A stretch of 8,376 nucleotides of DNA from Clostridiaceae bacterium (lineage in GTDB: Bacteria > Bacillota > Clostridia > UBA1212 > DUPL01): contig JAAYLF010000420.1 in assembly GCA_012522035.1 (NCBI GenBank), positions 1 through 8,376 on the forward strand, read 5' to 3'. The notes under the pieces were generated by a model. That model was not told where the DNA came from. It saw only the letters and a program-made list of their open reading frames with translations, and did no database searches. Below are positions 1 to 7,504 of the stretch, piece by piece (position 1 is the stretch's first letter; each line of letters begins with the position of its first letter). The position numbers and the translations under genes were made by a program.

Positions 1-3000
1 ATTGATGCCGGCTCCACAACTACCAAGGCTGTGTTGATAGGTGAAGATGATGAAATTTTGTATACATACTATGCTTCCAACTTTGGCAGTCCCTTCAATT
101 CTGCTTTGAACATATTGAAGGATCTATACAGCAAAATGCCTCCGACTGCGAAAATAGCGAGATCCTGTGTAACAGGTTATGGCGAAGGCTTGATAAAAAC
201 CGCTTTGAAAATCGATATGGGGGAAATTGAGACAATTGCCCATTACAAGGCTGCAGAGAAGTTTCTTTCTGGAGTTGAGTTTATACTTGACATAGGCGGC
301 CAGGACATGAAGTGTCTCAAGGTAAGCGATGGAGTAATACATAATATTATGCTGAATGAGGCCTGCTCTTCCGGATGCGGTTCATTTATTGAAGCTTTTG
401 CAACTTCTTTGGGAATGAGTGTCTCGGATTTTGCAAAAGAAGCACTGAAAGCCAGGAAACCTGTGGATCTTGTCTCAAGATGTACCGTATTTATGGACTC
501 AAGAGTCAAGCTGGCTCAGAAGGAAGGAGCTTCAGTCGCTGATATTTCCGCAGGTCTGTCATATTCGGTTATCAAAAACGCTCTGACAAAAGTAATTAAA
601 ATCAGATCTCCGGAGCAAATGGGCAAGAAGATAATTACCCAAGGCGGTACATTCCTAAACGATGCAATACTCAGGGCTTTTGAGATTGTGTCTGAAAGGG
701 AAGCGGTAAGACCTGATATTGCAGGACTAATGGGAGCTTATGGCTGTGCTTTGATTGCCAAGGAGCATTACGTTGAAGGCAGCAGGTCCACCATCCTAAG
801 CGTGGAGGAAGCCGAGAAAATAGAGGTGGACATAAGAAAAGCCAGATGTGGAAAATGTACAAACAACTGCCTGCTTACCATTAACAGGTTCTCAAATGGC
901 TCACGGTTCATATCAGGCAACAGATGCGAAAGAGGACTTGGAGAATCTTCAAGTTCATCTTCAAGTCTCCCAAACCTCTATAAATACAAATACGAACGTC
1001 TGTTCCAGTATGAGCCGATAAAGGATGCCAAAAGAGGAAGGGTGGGCATACCCAGAGTACTTAACATGTATGAAAACTATCCTTTCTGGTTTACTTTCTT
1101 CACAAACCTGGGATATGAGGTGGTCTTGTCGGACCACAGCTCAAAAGAGCTTTATGAATCAGGAATGGAAACCATGCCTTCCGAATCCGTTTGCTATCCA
1201 GGTAAAATAGTGCATGGACACATTATGAACCTGATAGAAAAAGGTGTGAAGTTCATATTCTATCCGTGCATACCTTACGAACACAAGGAAGACGAGAAGG
1301 CCAACAACCACTACAATTGTCCAATTGTCACTTCCTATCCGGAAGTAATCAAGGCGAACATGGACATTTTAAGGGAAAAGGCTATTAATTTCATGAATCC
1401 GTTCCTGCCTATTTACGATCAAAAACGAATGGGCGAAAGACTGCTTGAGGAATTAGGTCCGTTGGGCATTGGAAAAGAAGAGATAAGAGATGCCCTTGAA
1501 AAAGCGTATGAAGAAGACGAACGCTTTAAAAATGATGTAAGGCGGAAAGGTGAAGAGACTCTTGAGTACTGCAGGAAGAATAATATTACTTCCATAGTAC
1601 TTGCGGGCAGACCATACCATGTGGATCCTGAAATCAACCACGGTATACCGGAGCTCATAAACTCCTTTGGATTTGCAGTATTGACAGAGGACTCAATCTC
1701 GCATTTGGCGGAGATAGAGACACCAATCCGTGTTGTCAACCAATGGACATATCATTCAAGGCTTTACAGGGCAGCCCACTATGTGAGAGAAAACAAGGAT
1801 GTGGAACTTGTACAGCTAAATTCCTTTGGCTGCGGACTTGATGCTGTAACAACAGATCAAGTGGAAGAGATTCTCACATCCAACGGAAATATCTATACCT
1901 GTTTGAAGATTGACGAGGGCACCAACCTAGGAGCGATCAGGATTAGAATCAGGTCTCTAAAGGCAGCCCTTGAGGAGAGAAACAGGCATGGTTTTGAGAT
2001 AAGGAAGAATGTCTCATATGCCCACAAGAAGGTTCTTTTTACGAAAGCGATGAAGAAGAATCACACCATACTGTCGCCACAAATGTCTCCGATACATTTC
2101 GACATACTGGAAGAGGCATTCAAGGCAAATGGCTACAACCTGGAAGTACTGCCCTCCAATGACAGAGTTGCAGTGGACGAAGGACTCAAGTATGTCAACA
2201 ATGATGCATGCTATCCTTCCATACTCGTGGTAGGGCAGATAGCAGAGGCTCTGAAGTCAGGCAAATATGACCTTGACAACACTTCCGTAATTATTACACA
2301 GACAGGAGGCGGATGCAGGGCTACGAACTATATTGCCTTTATTAGAAAAGCATTAAAGGACATGGGCTATGGCCATATTCCTGTAATTTCACTATCTGCT
2401 TCAGGTCTTGAGAAGAACCCTGGATTCAACATCACACTGCCACTCATAAACTCTGCAATGATGGCGGTTTGCTATGGAGACTTGTTCATGAGGCTTCTCT
2501 ACAGAACAAGGCCCTACGAAAAAGTTCCCGGGTCTGCCAACAGACTGCATCAGAAGTGGAATGAAAAGGTCAAGAAGTCCGTACATAATGGAAAGATACA
2601 AGAGTACATAGACAATATTAGACGAATAATCCACGACTTTGACAATCTGGAACTTTTGGATATTAAAAAACCAAGAGTAGGCCTGGTTGGAGAAATACTT
2701 GTCAAGTTCCATCCCACCGCCAACAACTTTGTGGTGGATCTGGTGGAAAGTGAAGGCGCAGAGGCGGTAATGCCTGACCTGATAGACTTTTTACTGTACT
2801 GCGCGTACAACCAAATTGCAAAAAGAGACCTTCTTACAGGTTCAAGGAAATCTGTATTTCTTGCCAAAACCGCAATTAATGTGATTGAGAAATACAGAAA
2901 ACCCATGAGGAAATACCTGTCAAGAAGCAAGCGTTTTACTCCGCCCAGCGATATCTATGAGATGGCGGAAGCAGCCAACAGAATTCTGTCCGTAGGCAAC

Positions 3001-3267
3001 TGTACCGGTGAAGGATGGTTCCTGACGGCAGAAATGATAGAACTCATAGAGGCTGGAGTTCCAAATATTGTATGCATGCAGCCTTTTGCATGCCTGCCGA
3101 ATCATGTAACAGGAAAAGGCATGATAAAGGCATTGAGAAGGGAATACCCTGAGAGTAACATTGTGGCAGTGGATTACGATCCAGGTGCCAGTGAAGTTAA
3201 CCAGCTGAACAGAATCAGGTTAATGCTGTCAGCTGCATTTAGAAATCTAAATATGGGTGAAGCATAA
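1..3267 (+). CDS. Giant 2-hydroxyacyl-CoA dehydratase activase-like protein (BadF/HgdC ATPase + DUF2229 + HgdB-like regions), 5'-truncated by the window
   Basis: The reading frame is open from base 1 to the TAA at 3265-3267 (1088 residues), so the true start is off the left edge; the GTG at 31 is internal. Residues 1-10 read IDAGSTTTKA, the phosphate-1 loop of an ASKHA ATPase. The phosphate-2 motif DIGGQD follows. The two cysteines that hold the bridging [4Fe-4S] cluster in HgdC-type activators are present as NEACSSGCG (C122) and SRCTVF (C161), then an adenosine-type QGGTFLND motif. A four-cysteine linker (C283, C286, C290, C309) and a seven-serine tract come next. A DUF2229-like region starts near residue 348 (SVCYPGK at C398, FYPCIPYEHKED). 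The C-terminal part resembles the dehydratase D-component (NSFGCGLDA, NDACYPSILVVGQI, TGGGCRATNY, NCTGEGW, FACLPNHVTGKG). Relatives are usually about 1400 residues with two activase domains, so a first ASKHA domain is probably off-window (inference). Activators use ATP to drive one electron into a partner Fe-S enzyme; here activator and partner-like modules are fused. The substrate is unknown. Confidence 0.9.
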   Translation: MDAGSTTTKAVLIGEDDEILYTYYASNFGSPFNSALNILKDLYSKMPPTAKIARSCVTGYGEGLIKTALKIDMGEIETIAHYKAAEKFLSGVEFILDIGGQDMKCLKVSDGVIHNIMLNEACSSGCGSFIEAFATSLGMSVSDFAKEALKARKPVDLVSRCTVFMDSRVKLAQKEGASVADISAGLSYSVIKNALTKVIKIRSPEQMGKKIITQGGTFLNDAILRAFEIVSEREAVRPDIAGLMGAYGCALIAKEHYVEGSRSTILSVEEAEKIEVDIRKARCGKCTNNCLLTINRFSNGSRFISGNRCERGLGESSSSSSSLPNLYKYKYERLFQYEPIKDAKRGRVGIPRVLNMYENYPFWFTFFTNLGYEVVLSDHSSKELYESGMETMPSESVCYPGKIVHGHIMNLIEKGVKFIFYPCIPYEHKEDEKANNHYNCPIVTSYPEVIKANMDILREKAINFMNPFLPIYDQKRMGERLLEELGPLGIGKEEIRDALEKAYEEDERFKNDVRRKGEETLEYCRKNNITSIVLAGRPYHVDPEINHGIPELINSFGFAVLTEDSISHLAEIETPIRVVNQWTYHSRLYRAAHYVRENKDVELVQLNSFGCGLDAVTTDQVEEILTSNGNIYTCLKIDEGTNLGAIRIRIRSLKAALEERNRHGFEIRKNVSYAHKKVLFTKAMKKNHTILSPQMSPIHFDILEEAFKANGYNLEVLPSNDRVAVDEGLKYVNNDACYPSILVVGQIAEALKSGKYDLDNTSVIITQTGGGCRATNYIAFIRKALKDMGYGHIPVISLSASGLEKNPGFNITLPLINSAMMAVCYGDLFMRLLYRTRPYEKVPGSANRLHQKWNEKVKKSVHNGKIQEYIDNIRRIIHDFDNLELLDIKKPRVGLVGEILVKFHPTANNFVVDLVESEGAEAVMPDLIDFLLYCAYNQIAKRDLLTGSRKSVFLAKTAINVIEKYRKPMRKYLSRSKRFTPPSDIYEMAEAANRILSVGNCTGEGWFLTAEMIELIEAGVPNIVCMQPFACLPNHVTGKGMIKALRREYPESNIVAVDYDPGASEVNQLNRIRLMLSAAFRNLNMGEA
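946..966 (+). repeat. Seven-serine tract encoded by a 9-bp direct repeat
   Basis: The codons tct tca agt tca tct tca agt encode seven consecutive serines (residues 316-322 of the truncated activase-like protein). The 9-mer TCTTCAAGT occurs at 946-954 and again at 958-966, separated by TCA. The tract lies between the four-cysteine linker and the conserved NLYKYKYERLF segment, a likely flexible interdomain hinge. It looks like a small in-frame slippage expansion; any functional role is unknown. Confidence 0.6.
3255..3260 (+). promoter_or_regulatory. Ribosome-binding site for spoIIP, inside the upstream gene
   Basis: GGGTGA ends 7 nt before the GTG at 3268 and lies inside the last codons of the activase-like gene. 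It supports the GTG as the spoIIP start. The upstream stop (3265-3267) directly abuts this GTG, so termination and reinitiation may be coupled. Confidence 0.55.
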
Positions 3268-4527
3268 GTGAATAGAAGAATATATGATAACTCACATTTG
3301 TATTTAATAGAGTATAACAAGGTACAAAAGACAAAAAGAATACAAAAATACATGCTCCTCTTTATTATCATCGAAATTCTGGTTATCTCTGTTCTTGTTG
3401 TATGTGCATTGGTAGCCGTGGATAATAAAGGGAAGATTGGTTTGAAAGAACTTCTTGAAAACATGGACGAGGCAAAGCACCATAACTATAACGGAAGTTA
3501 CCTGTCCAACAGAATTTATGGGGTTGCCTCGCCCCTTATAAAAAGAATACATACCCATGAGAAACTTGTGGATTTGTATTTGAATGGGATAAGCCCAATT
3601 GTAACCAAACCACAAAAGCCAGACACAACACCAATGCCCGCTGAAGAGAAGATAAAATACTATTTGTTCAGTCTGCATGACAATTCGTGCAAATATTCTG
3701 TATACTACGATACAGAAATAACCGTTGAGTCGGGAATAAAGGATGATATTGAAAAAGAGCTGGTGGTGGGTTACAAGAGTGAACTTAGACATGGCTCATT
3801 GAAGGTAGTTAATGACTATGTTCGAGATCCCATCAATATCAGGGATATCCTTCAAGCGCCCTTGGTTATAAAAAAGCCGGAAGAAGGCAAACCCTCAATA
3901 CTCATATTCCACACTCATACCAGTGAAGGGTATTGTTTGACAGAAGAAGACAAGTATAGCGATGAAAATACAACCACAGACACAGAGCTTAATGTTGTCA
4001 AGGCAGGAAGTATTATTGAAAAAATTCTAAATGAAAAGTATAATATTAATACCTTGCATGACAAGACAGTTCATGATCAAGGGTATAATCATAACATTGC
4101 TTATGATTTGTCAAAACAGACTGTTGAATCAATTACCAAAGAACACGATTCCATTCAGTTGATTATCGATATTCATCGCGATGGCGCTTTTGATGGAAGT
4201 AAAAAGTATGGTCCCACCGTTACGTTTAATGACAAAAAGTACGCCCAGGTTATGTTTGTTGTTGGATGCGATTATGATGTAAATAATCCGAATCCAAACT
4301 GGAGGGACAACTTCAAACTTGCGATGCTGATGTTGGAAATGCTGGAAGAAAAGGTTCCAGGCATAACCAGAGGGATTTCCATGAGAAGAGATCCATATAA
4401 TACAAACCTGGCAGACAGGGGAATACTTATTGAAATAGGATTCAATGGAAATCTGATTTCCGAGGTGATTAACACATCTGAAATTGTTGCAGAAGTACTG
4501 GGTGAGATTTATTCATATGAAGAATAA
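3268..4527 (+). CDS. spoIIP: Stage II sporulation protein P (peptidoglycan amidase/endopeptidase)
   Basis: SpoIIP works with SpoIID and SpoIIM in the mother cell, degrading septal peptidoglycan so that the mother-cell membrane can engulf the forespore. This protein has 419 residues, close to the roughly 400 of the B. subtilis protein. A basic cytoplasmic N-terminus is followed by one transmembrane helix at about residues 28-51, with no cleavage site evident, so it should be anchored with its catalytic part outside. A Lys/Pro-rich linker lies near 114-124. The catalytic domain (about 190-415) carries HTHTSEGY (H215, H217), the second metal-ligand segment IDIHRDG (H303) and the conserved EIGFNGN near the C-terminus (E389), all hallmarks of the SpoIIP family. 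The start is GTG, directly after the upstream TAA and preceded by GGGTGA; the next in-frame ATG (3352) would remove the basic tail before the membrane helix. B. subtilis spoIIP has a sigma-E promoter; I found no convincing sigma-E site just upstream here. The product call is secure, the start somewhat less so. Confidence 0.96.
   Translation: MNRRIYDNSHLYLIEYNKVQKTKRIQKYMLLFIIIEILVISVLVVCALVAVDNKGKIGLKELLENMDEAKHHNYNGSYLSNRIYGVASPLIKRIHTHEKLVDLYLNGISPIVTKPQKPDTTPMPAEEKIKYYLFSLHDNSCKYSVYYDTEITVESGIKDDIEKELVVGYKSELRHGSLKVVNDYVRDPINIRDILQAPLVIKKPEEGKPSILIFHTHTSEGYCLTEEDKYSDENTTTDTELNVVKAGSIIEKILNEKYNINTLHDKTVHDQGYNHNIAYDLSKQTVESITKEHDSIQLIIDIHRDGAFDGSKKYGPTVTFNDKKYAQVMFVVGCDYDVNNPNPNWRDNFKLAMLMLEMLEEKVPGITRGISMRRDPYNTNLADRGILIEIGFNGNLISEVINTSEIVAEVLGEIYSYEE
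4016..4044 (+). promoter_or_regulatory. Candidate sigma-A promoter inside spoIIP, possibly serving lepA-hemW
   Basis: TTGAAA (4016-4021) and a perfect TATAAT (4039-4044) are separated by exactly 17 nt, a near-consensus housekeeping promoter spacing. The site lies within spoIIP about 500 nt upstream of lepA and could give lepA and hemW constitutive expression independent of sporulation. AT-rich coding DNA produces such matches by chance, so this is only a candidate. Confidence 0.3.
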
Positions 4528-4535
4528 ACAAAGAT

Positions 4536-4541
4536 AGGGAG
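4536..4541 (+). promoter_or_regulatory. Ribosome-binding site for lepA
   Basis: AGGGAG lies 6 nt before the ATG at 4548, in the only real intergenic gap of the window (4528-4547, 20 nt). It fixes the lepA start. The gap is too short for a terminator, and I see no hairpin in it. Confidence 0.75.
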
Positions 4542-4547
4542 TAGTAT

Positions 4548-6353
4548 ATGAACAATCAGGATAGAATAAGAAACTTTTGTATAATTGCTCATATTGACCA
4601 TGGAAAATCTACATTGGCTGACAGGATACTTGAACAGACAGGAGAGCTTTCCGAAAGGGAAATGGAGGAACAGGTTCTTGACAACATGGACCTGGAAAGA
4701 GAAAGAGGTATAACAATAAAGGCTCGTTCCGTCAGATTGAATTATCTTGCCGATGATGGAGTTGAATATATTTACAATCTGATTGACACGCCAGGCCATG
4801 TGGACTTTACTTATGAAGTATCAAGAACACTGGCCGCATGCGAAGGTGCGATTCTGGTTGTGGACGCAGCCCAGGGCATTGAAGCGCAAACTCTGGCAAA
4901 TGTATATATGGCCATGGATCACAACCTGGAAATTATCCCGGTAATAAACAAAATTGATTTGCCTGCAGCTCAACCTGAAGTTGTTAAAAAGGAAATTGAG
5001 GAGGTTATAGGCATTCCAGCCTCCGATGCTCCCCTCATATCTGCAAAAGCAGGTATCGGAATAAAGGAAGTCCTTGAGGCTATCGCAAACAGAATTCCAC
5101 CACCATCCGGTGGTAGCGAAGCACCTCTTCAGGCTTTGATTTTTGACTCTGTATATGACACATACAGAGGCGTTATCATATACGTTAAAGTTGTTAATGG
5201 CAGAGTAAAAAGAGGCGATACCATAAAACTGATGTCCACCGACAAAACTTTTGTCATTACAGAACTGGGATGGTTCAAACCAGGTACTTTCTTCCCCTGC
5301 GATTCTTTGGAAACCGGGGAAGTTGGATATATTGTAGCAAATATTAAAAACATACAGGATGCCAATGTTGGTGATACTGTCACCCTTGCAAGCAATCCTG
5401 CAAAAGATCCTCTTCCTGGATACAAGAAGGCAAAGCCAATGGTATTTTGCGGAGTATATCCTGTTGACGGTTCTGATTTTGAAGGTTTAAGAGATGCTTT
5501 GGCAAAACTTCGACTTAATGACGCATCTCTGGCGTTCGAACCAGAAACCTCAAAAGCATTGGGTTTTGGCTTCAGATGCGGATTCCTGGGGCTTCTCCAC
5601 ATGGAGATTATACTTGAAAGAATACAGAGGGAGTTTGATATTGACATAATTACCACAACTCCTAGTGTCATATACAGAATATACAAGACAAATGGTGAGG
5701 TTCTGGAACTGGACAATCCAACAAACATGCCTCCTGTCAACATGATTGATCACATAGAAGAACCAATGGTAAAAGCCTCCATCCTGACACCTACAGAATT
5801 TGTGGGCAATATCATGGAGCTTACCATAGACAGAAGAGGCACTTTCCTTAACATGGATTATCTGGAGCGGGACAGGGTACTTCTTACATTCGAGATACCT
5901 CTTAATGAAGTCATTTACGACTATTTTGACGCCCTAAAGTCAAGAACCAGAGGATATGCGTCGCTTGATTATGAGATGTCTGGTTACAAGGCTTCAAAAC
6001 TTGTAAGGCTTGACATATACGTTAATGGTGATGTTGTGGACGCCCTTTCCTTCATAGTTCATGAAGACAAGGCATATCAAAGAGGAAGAAAGGTTGCGGA
6101 AAAACTTAAGGAAGCCATTCCTAGACACCAGTTTGAAATTCCCATTCAGGCCTATCTTGGTGGGAAAATAATTGCAAGGGAAACAGTAAAGGCCTTTAGA
6201 AAAGACGTTACTTCAAAATGCTATGGCGGCGACATTACAAGAAAGAAGAAACTTCTTGAAAAACAGAAGGAAGGCAAGAAGCGCATGAGGCAGTTTGGCA
6301 GTGTGGAAATACCTCAAGAAGCTTTCCTCAACGTTCTCAAGTTGGATGATTAA
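4548..6353 (+). CDS. lepA: Elongation factor 4 (LepA), ribosome-associated translational GTPase
   Basis: LepA/EF4 is a nearly universal bacterial GTPase related to EF-G. It binds ribosomes and has been linked to back-translocation, recovery of stalled ribosomes and 30S biogenesis. The protein has 601 residues, the usual family length. All GTPase motifs are visible: G1 AHIDHGKST (14-22), G2 with RGITIKA (53-59), G3 DTPGH (80-84), G4 NKID (134-137) and G5 SAK (165-167). A beta-barrel domain 2 follows, then EF-G-like domains with GFGFRCGFLGLLHMEI, and the LepA-specific C-terminal domain with YQRGRKVAEKLKEAIPRHQFEIP, YGGDITRKKKLLEKQKEGKK and the terminal RMRQFGSVEIPQEAFL. The ATG is supported by AGGGAG and by the canonical MNNQDRIRNFCIIAHIDHGKS beginning. 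It sits between spoIIP and hemW, an order conserved in many spore formers. No defect is seen. Confidence 0.99.
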   Translation: MNNQDRIRNFCIIAHIDHGKSTLADRILEQTGELSEREMEEQVLDNMDLERERGITIKARSVRLNYLADDGVEYIYNLIDTPGHVDFTYEVSRTLAACEGAILVVDAAQGIEAQTLANVYMAMDHNLEIIPVINKIDLPAAQPEVVKKEIEEVIGIPASDAPLISAKAGIGIKEVLEAIANRIPPPSGGSEAPLQALIFDSVYDTYRGVIIYVKVVNGRVKRGDTIKLMSTDKTFVITELGWFKPGTFFPCDSLETGEVGYIVANIKNIQDANVGDTVTLASNPAKDPLPGYKKAKPMVFCGVYPVDGSDFEGLRDALAKLRLNDASLAFEPETSKALGFGFRCGFLGLLHMEIILERIQREFDIDIITTTPSVIYRIYKTNGEVLELDNPTNMPPVNMIDHIEEPMVKASILTPTEFVGNIMELTIDRRGTFLNMDYLERDRVLLTFEIPLNEVIYDYFDALKSRTRGYASLDYEMSGYKASKLVRLDIYVNGDVVDALSFIVHEDKAYQRGRKVAEKLKEAIPRHQFEIPIQAYLGGKIIARETVKAFRKDVTSKCYGGDITRKKKLLEKQKEGKKRMRQFGSVEIPQEAFLNVLKLDD

Positions 6354-6354
6354 C

Positions 6355-7503
6355 ATGAGTGCTGATGATTTTGGCATATATGTCCATATACCTTTTTGTG
6401 AAAGAAAGTGCATTTATTGCGACTTTCTTTCCTTTACTATTCGTTCAATTGAAAAGGAAAGAGTGGAAAGGTATTTTGACGCTCTCTTTCTTGAAATAGA
6501 AAAAAAGAAAGAAAGTGTAAGCAATACTGTTACCAGCATATTCATTGGCGGAGGTACTCCTTCTGTTGTTGAGCCGAAGCTAATTTATTCACTAGTTGAA
6601 AAACTTGAAGAAAGCTTTGTAATTGCCGGGGATGCTGAAATAACAATAGAAGCAAATCCTGGTACGGTAAAGGATAACGATTTTTCAGTATACAAGGATG
6701 CCGGTATTAACAGAATCAGCTTCGGCATTCAAACTCTAAATGATGATCTTGCAAGGTTTCTCGGCAGAATTCATACAAGAGAAGATTCAATAACTGCAAT
6801 CAAAAACGCACAAAGGGCTGGATTTGAAAACATTAATGCAGATATTTTAATTGGTGTGCCCAATCAAAGCCTGGACGTTTTCATGAGCACGCTGAATGAA
6901 CTTGCCAATCTTGGGATTCCTCACATATCTGCATACAGCTTGATTCTGGAGGAAGAGACCTGTTTGTATGATATGATAGAGAAGGGTGTTGTCATACCTC
7001 CAAATGATGATCTGGACAGACAAATGTATCACAAATGTTTGGAATACCTGAATTCCAAAGAATATATGCATTATGAGATATCCAATTTTTCATTGAAAGG
7101 ATATGAATGCAGGCACAATCTGCTTTACTGGAACTGTAATGAATATTTGGGTCTGGGGCTTGGTGCTTCTTCATACATAAACAGTGTAAGATTTAGAAAC
7201 ACAAGCAATTTTGGAGACTACCTGAATGGTGATTTTTCTGCATTTGATGAAGAAGTATTAAGTGAAAAAGATAAAATGAATGAATATATGCTGCTTGGTT
7301 TCAGAATGACAAAGGGACCTGATCCTGTTATGTTTTACAACAGGTTCAGCAAGTATTATCATGTTGTATACAAGGATGTATTGGATAAGCTGGAAAGGAT
7401 GGGGCTTGTAAAGACTGGCAATATGAAGGGCAGATTTATATCCTGCAGTTTGACTGAAAAAGGTTATGATTTTGCCAATCAGGTTTTTATGGAGTTTGTT
7501 TGA
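6355..7503 (+). CDS. hemW: HemW, radical-SAM heme chaperone (formerly annotated as HemN-like coproporphyrinogen III oxidase)
   Basis: HemW proteins bind heme and are implicated in its insertion into target hemoproteins; they lack genuine coproporphyrinogen oxidase activity. The 382 residues match the family (about 380). The radical-SAM cluster motif is C15xxxC19xxC22 followed by DF; HemN-type oxidases carry a further cysteine (CxxxCxxCxC) that is replaced here by Phe24, which favours HemW. GGGTPS (65-70), EANPGTV and RISFGIQT form the SAM-binding barrel. The heme-binding HNxxYW motif is present as HNLLYW (254-259). The C-terminal HemN-type domain covers roughly the last 100 residues. I chose ATG 6355, one base after the lepA stop, with a weak GGAT 8 nt upstream. 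ATG 6346 (overlapping lepA by 8 nt) is an alternative adding three residues. The frame is open upstream to 6295, but that stretch is lepA read in another frame. Translation is probably coupled to lepA. Confidence 0.96.
   Translation: MSADDFGIYVHIPFCERKCIYCDFLSFTIRSIEKERVERYFDALFLEIEKKKESVSNTVTSIFIGGGTPSVVEPKLIYSLVEKLEESFVIAGDAEITIEANPGTVKDNDFSVYKDAGINRISFGIQTLNDDLARFLGRIHTREDSITAIKNAQRAGFENINADILIGVPNQSLDVFMSTLNELANLGIPHISAYSLILEEETCLYDMIEKGVVIPPNDDLDRQMYHKCLEYLNSKEYMHYEISNFSLKGYECRHNLLYWNCNEYLGLGLGASSYINSVRFRNTSNFGDYLNGDFSAFDEEVLSEKDKMNEYMLLGFRMTKGPDPVMFYNRFSKYYHVVYKDVLDKLERMGLVKTGNMKGRFISCSLTEKGYDFANQVFMEFV
7491..7494 (+). promoter_or_regulatory. Ribosome-binding site for the nuclease-helicase gene
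   Basis: GGAG within the last codons of hemW lies 10 nt before the ATG at 7505. The hemW TGA (7501-7503) and this ATG are separated by one base, so coupling is likely. This supports the ATG as the start of the last gene. Confidence 0.5.
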
Positions 7504-7504
7504 T

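Noticed and set aside
31..33. GTG as the start of the first gene
   Set aside because: The frame is open to base 1 and the upstream codons encode IDAGSTTTKA, the ATP phosphate-binding loop, so the gene begins off-window.
935..967. GACTTG / CAAGTC inverted repeat around the serine tract
   Set aside because: A 6-bp stem with a 21-nt loop inside a coding region is weak and common; there is no U-tract or regulatory context.
2639..2666. TTGACA-N16-TATTAA promoter-like sequence inside the first gene
   Set aside because: The -10 matches only four of six bases, the site is about 600 nt from the next gene, and such matches are expected by chance in AT-rich coding DNA.
3304..3792. Minus-strand open frame of 162 codons
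   Set aside because: It is antisense to the spoIIP N-terminal half; its hydrophobic, Tyr/Phe-rich translation is what reversed AT-rich coding sequence gives.
5129..5743. Minus-strand open frame of 204 codons
   Set aside because: It lies wholly antisense to lepA, whose protein is conserved end to end. Its translation has no recognisable domain and it has no credible gene context.
6295..6354. Longer N-terminus for HemW starting at GTG 6295
   Set aside because: The added residues come from the conserved lepA C-terminus read in another frame. HemW proteins begin shortly before the YVHIPFC motif, which fits ATG 6355 or 6346.
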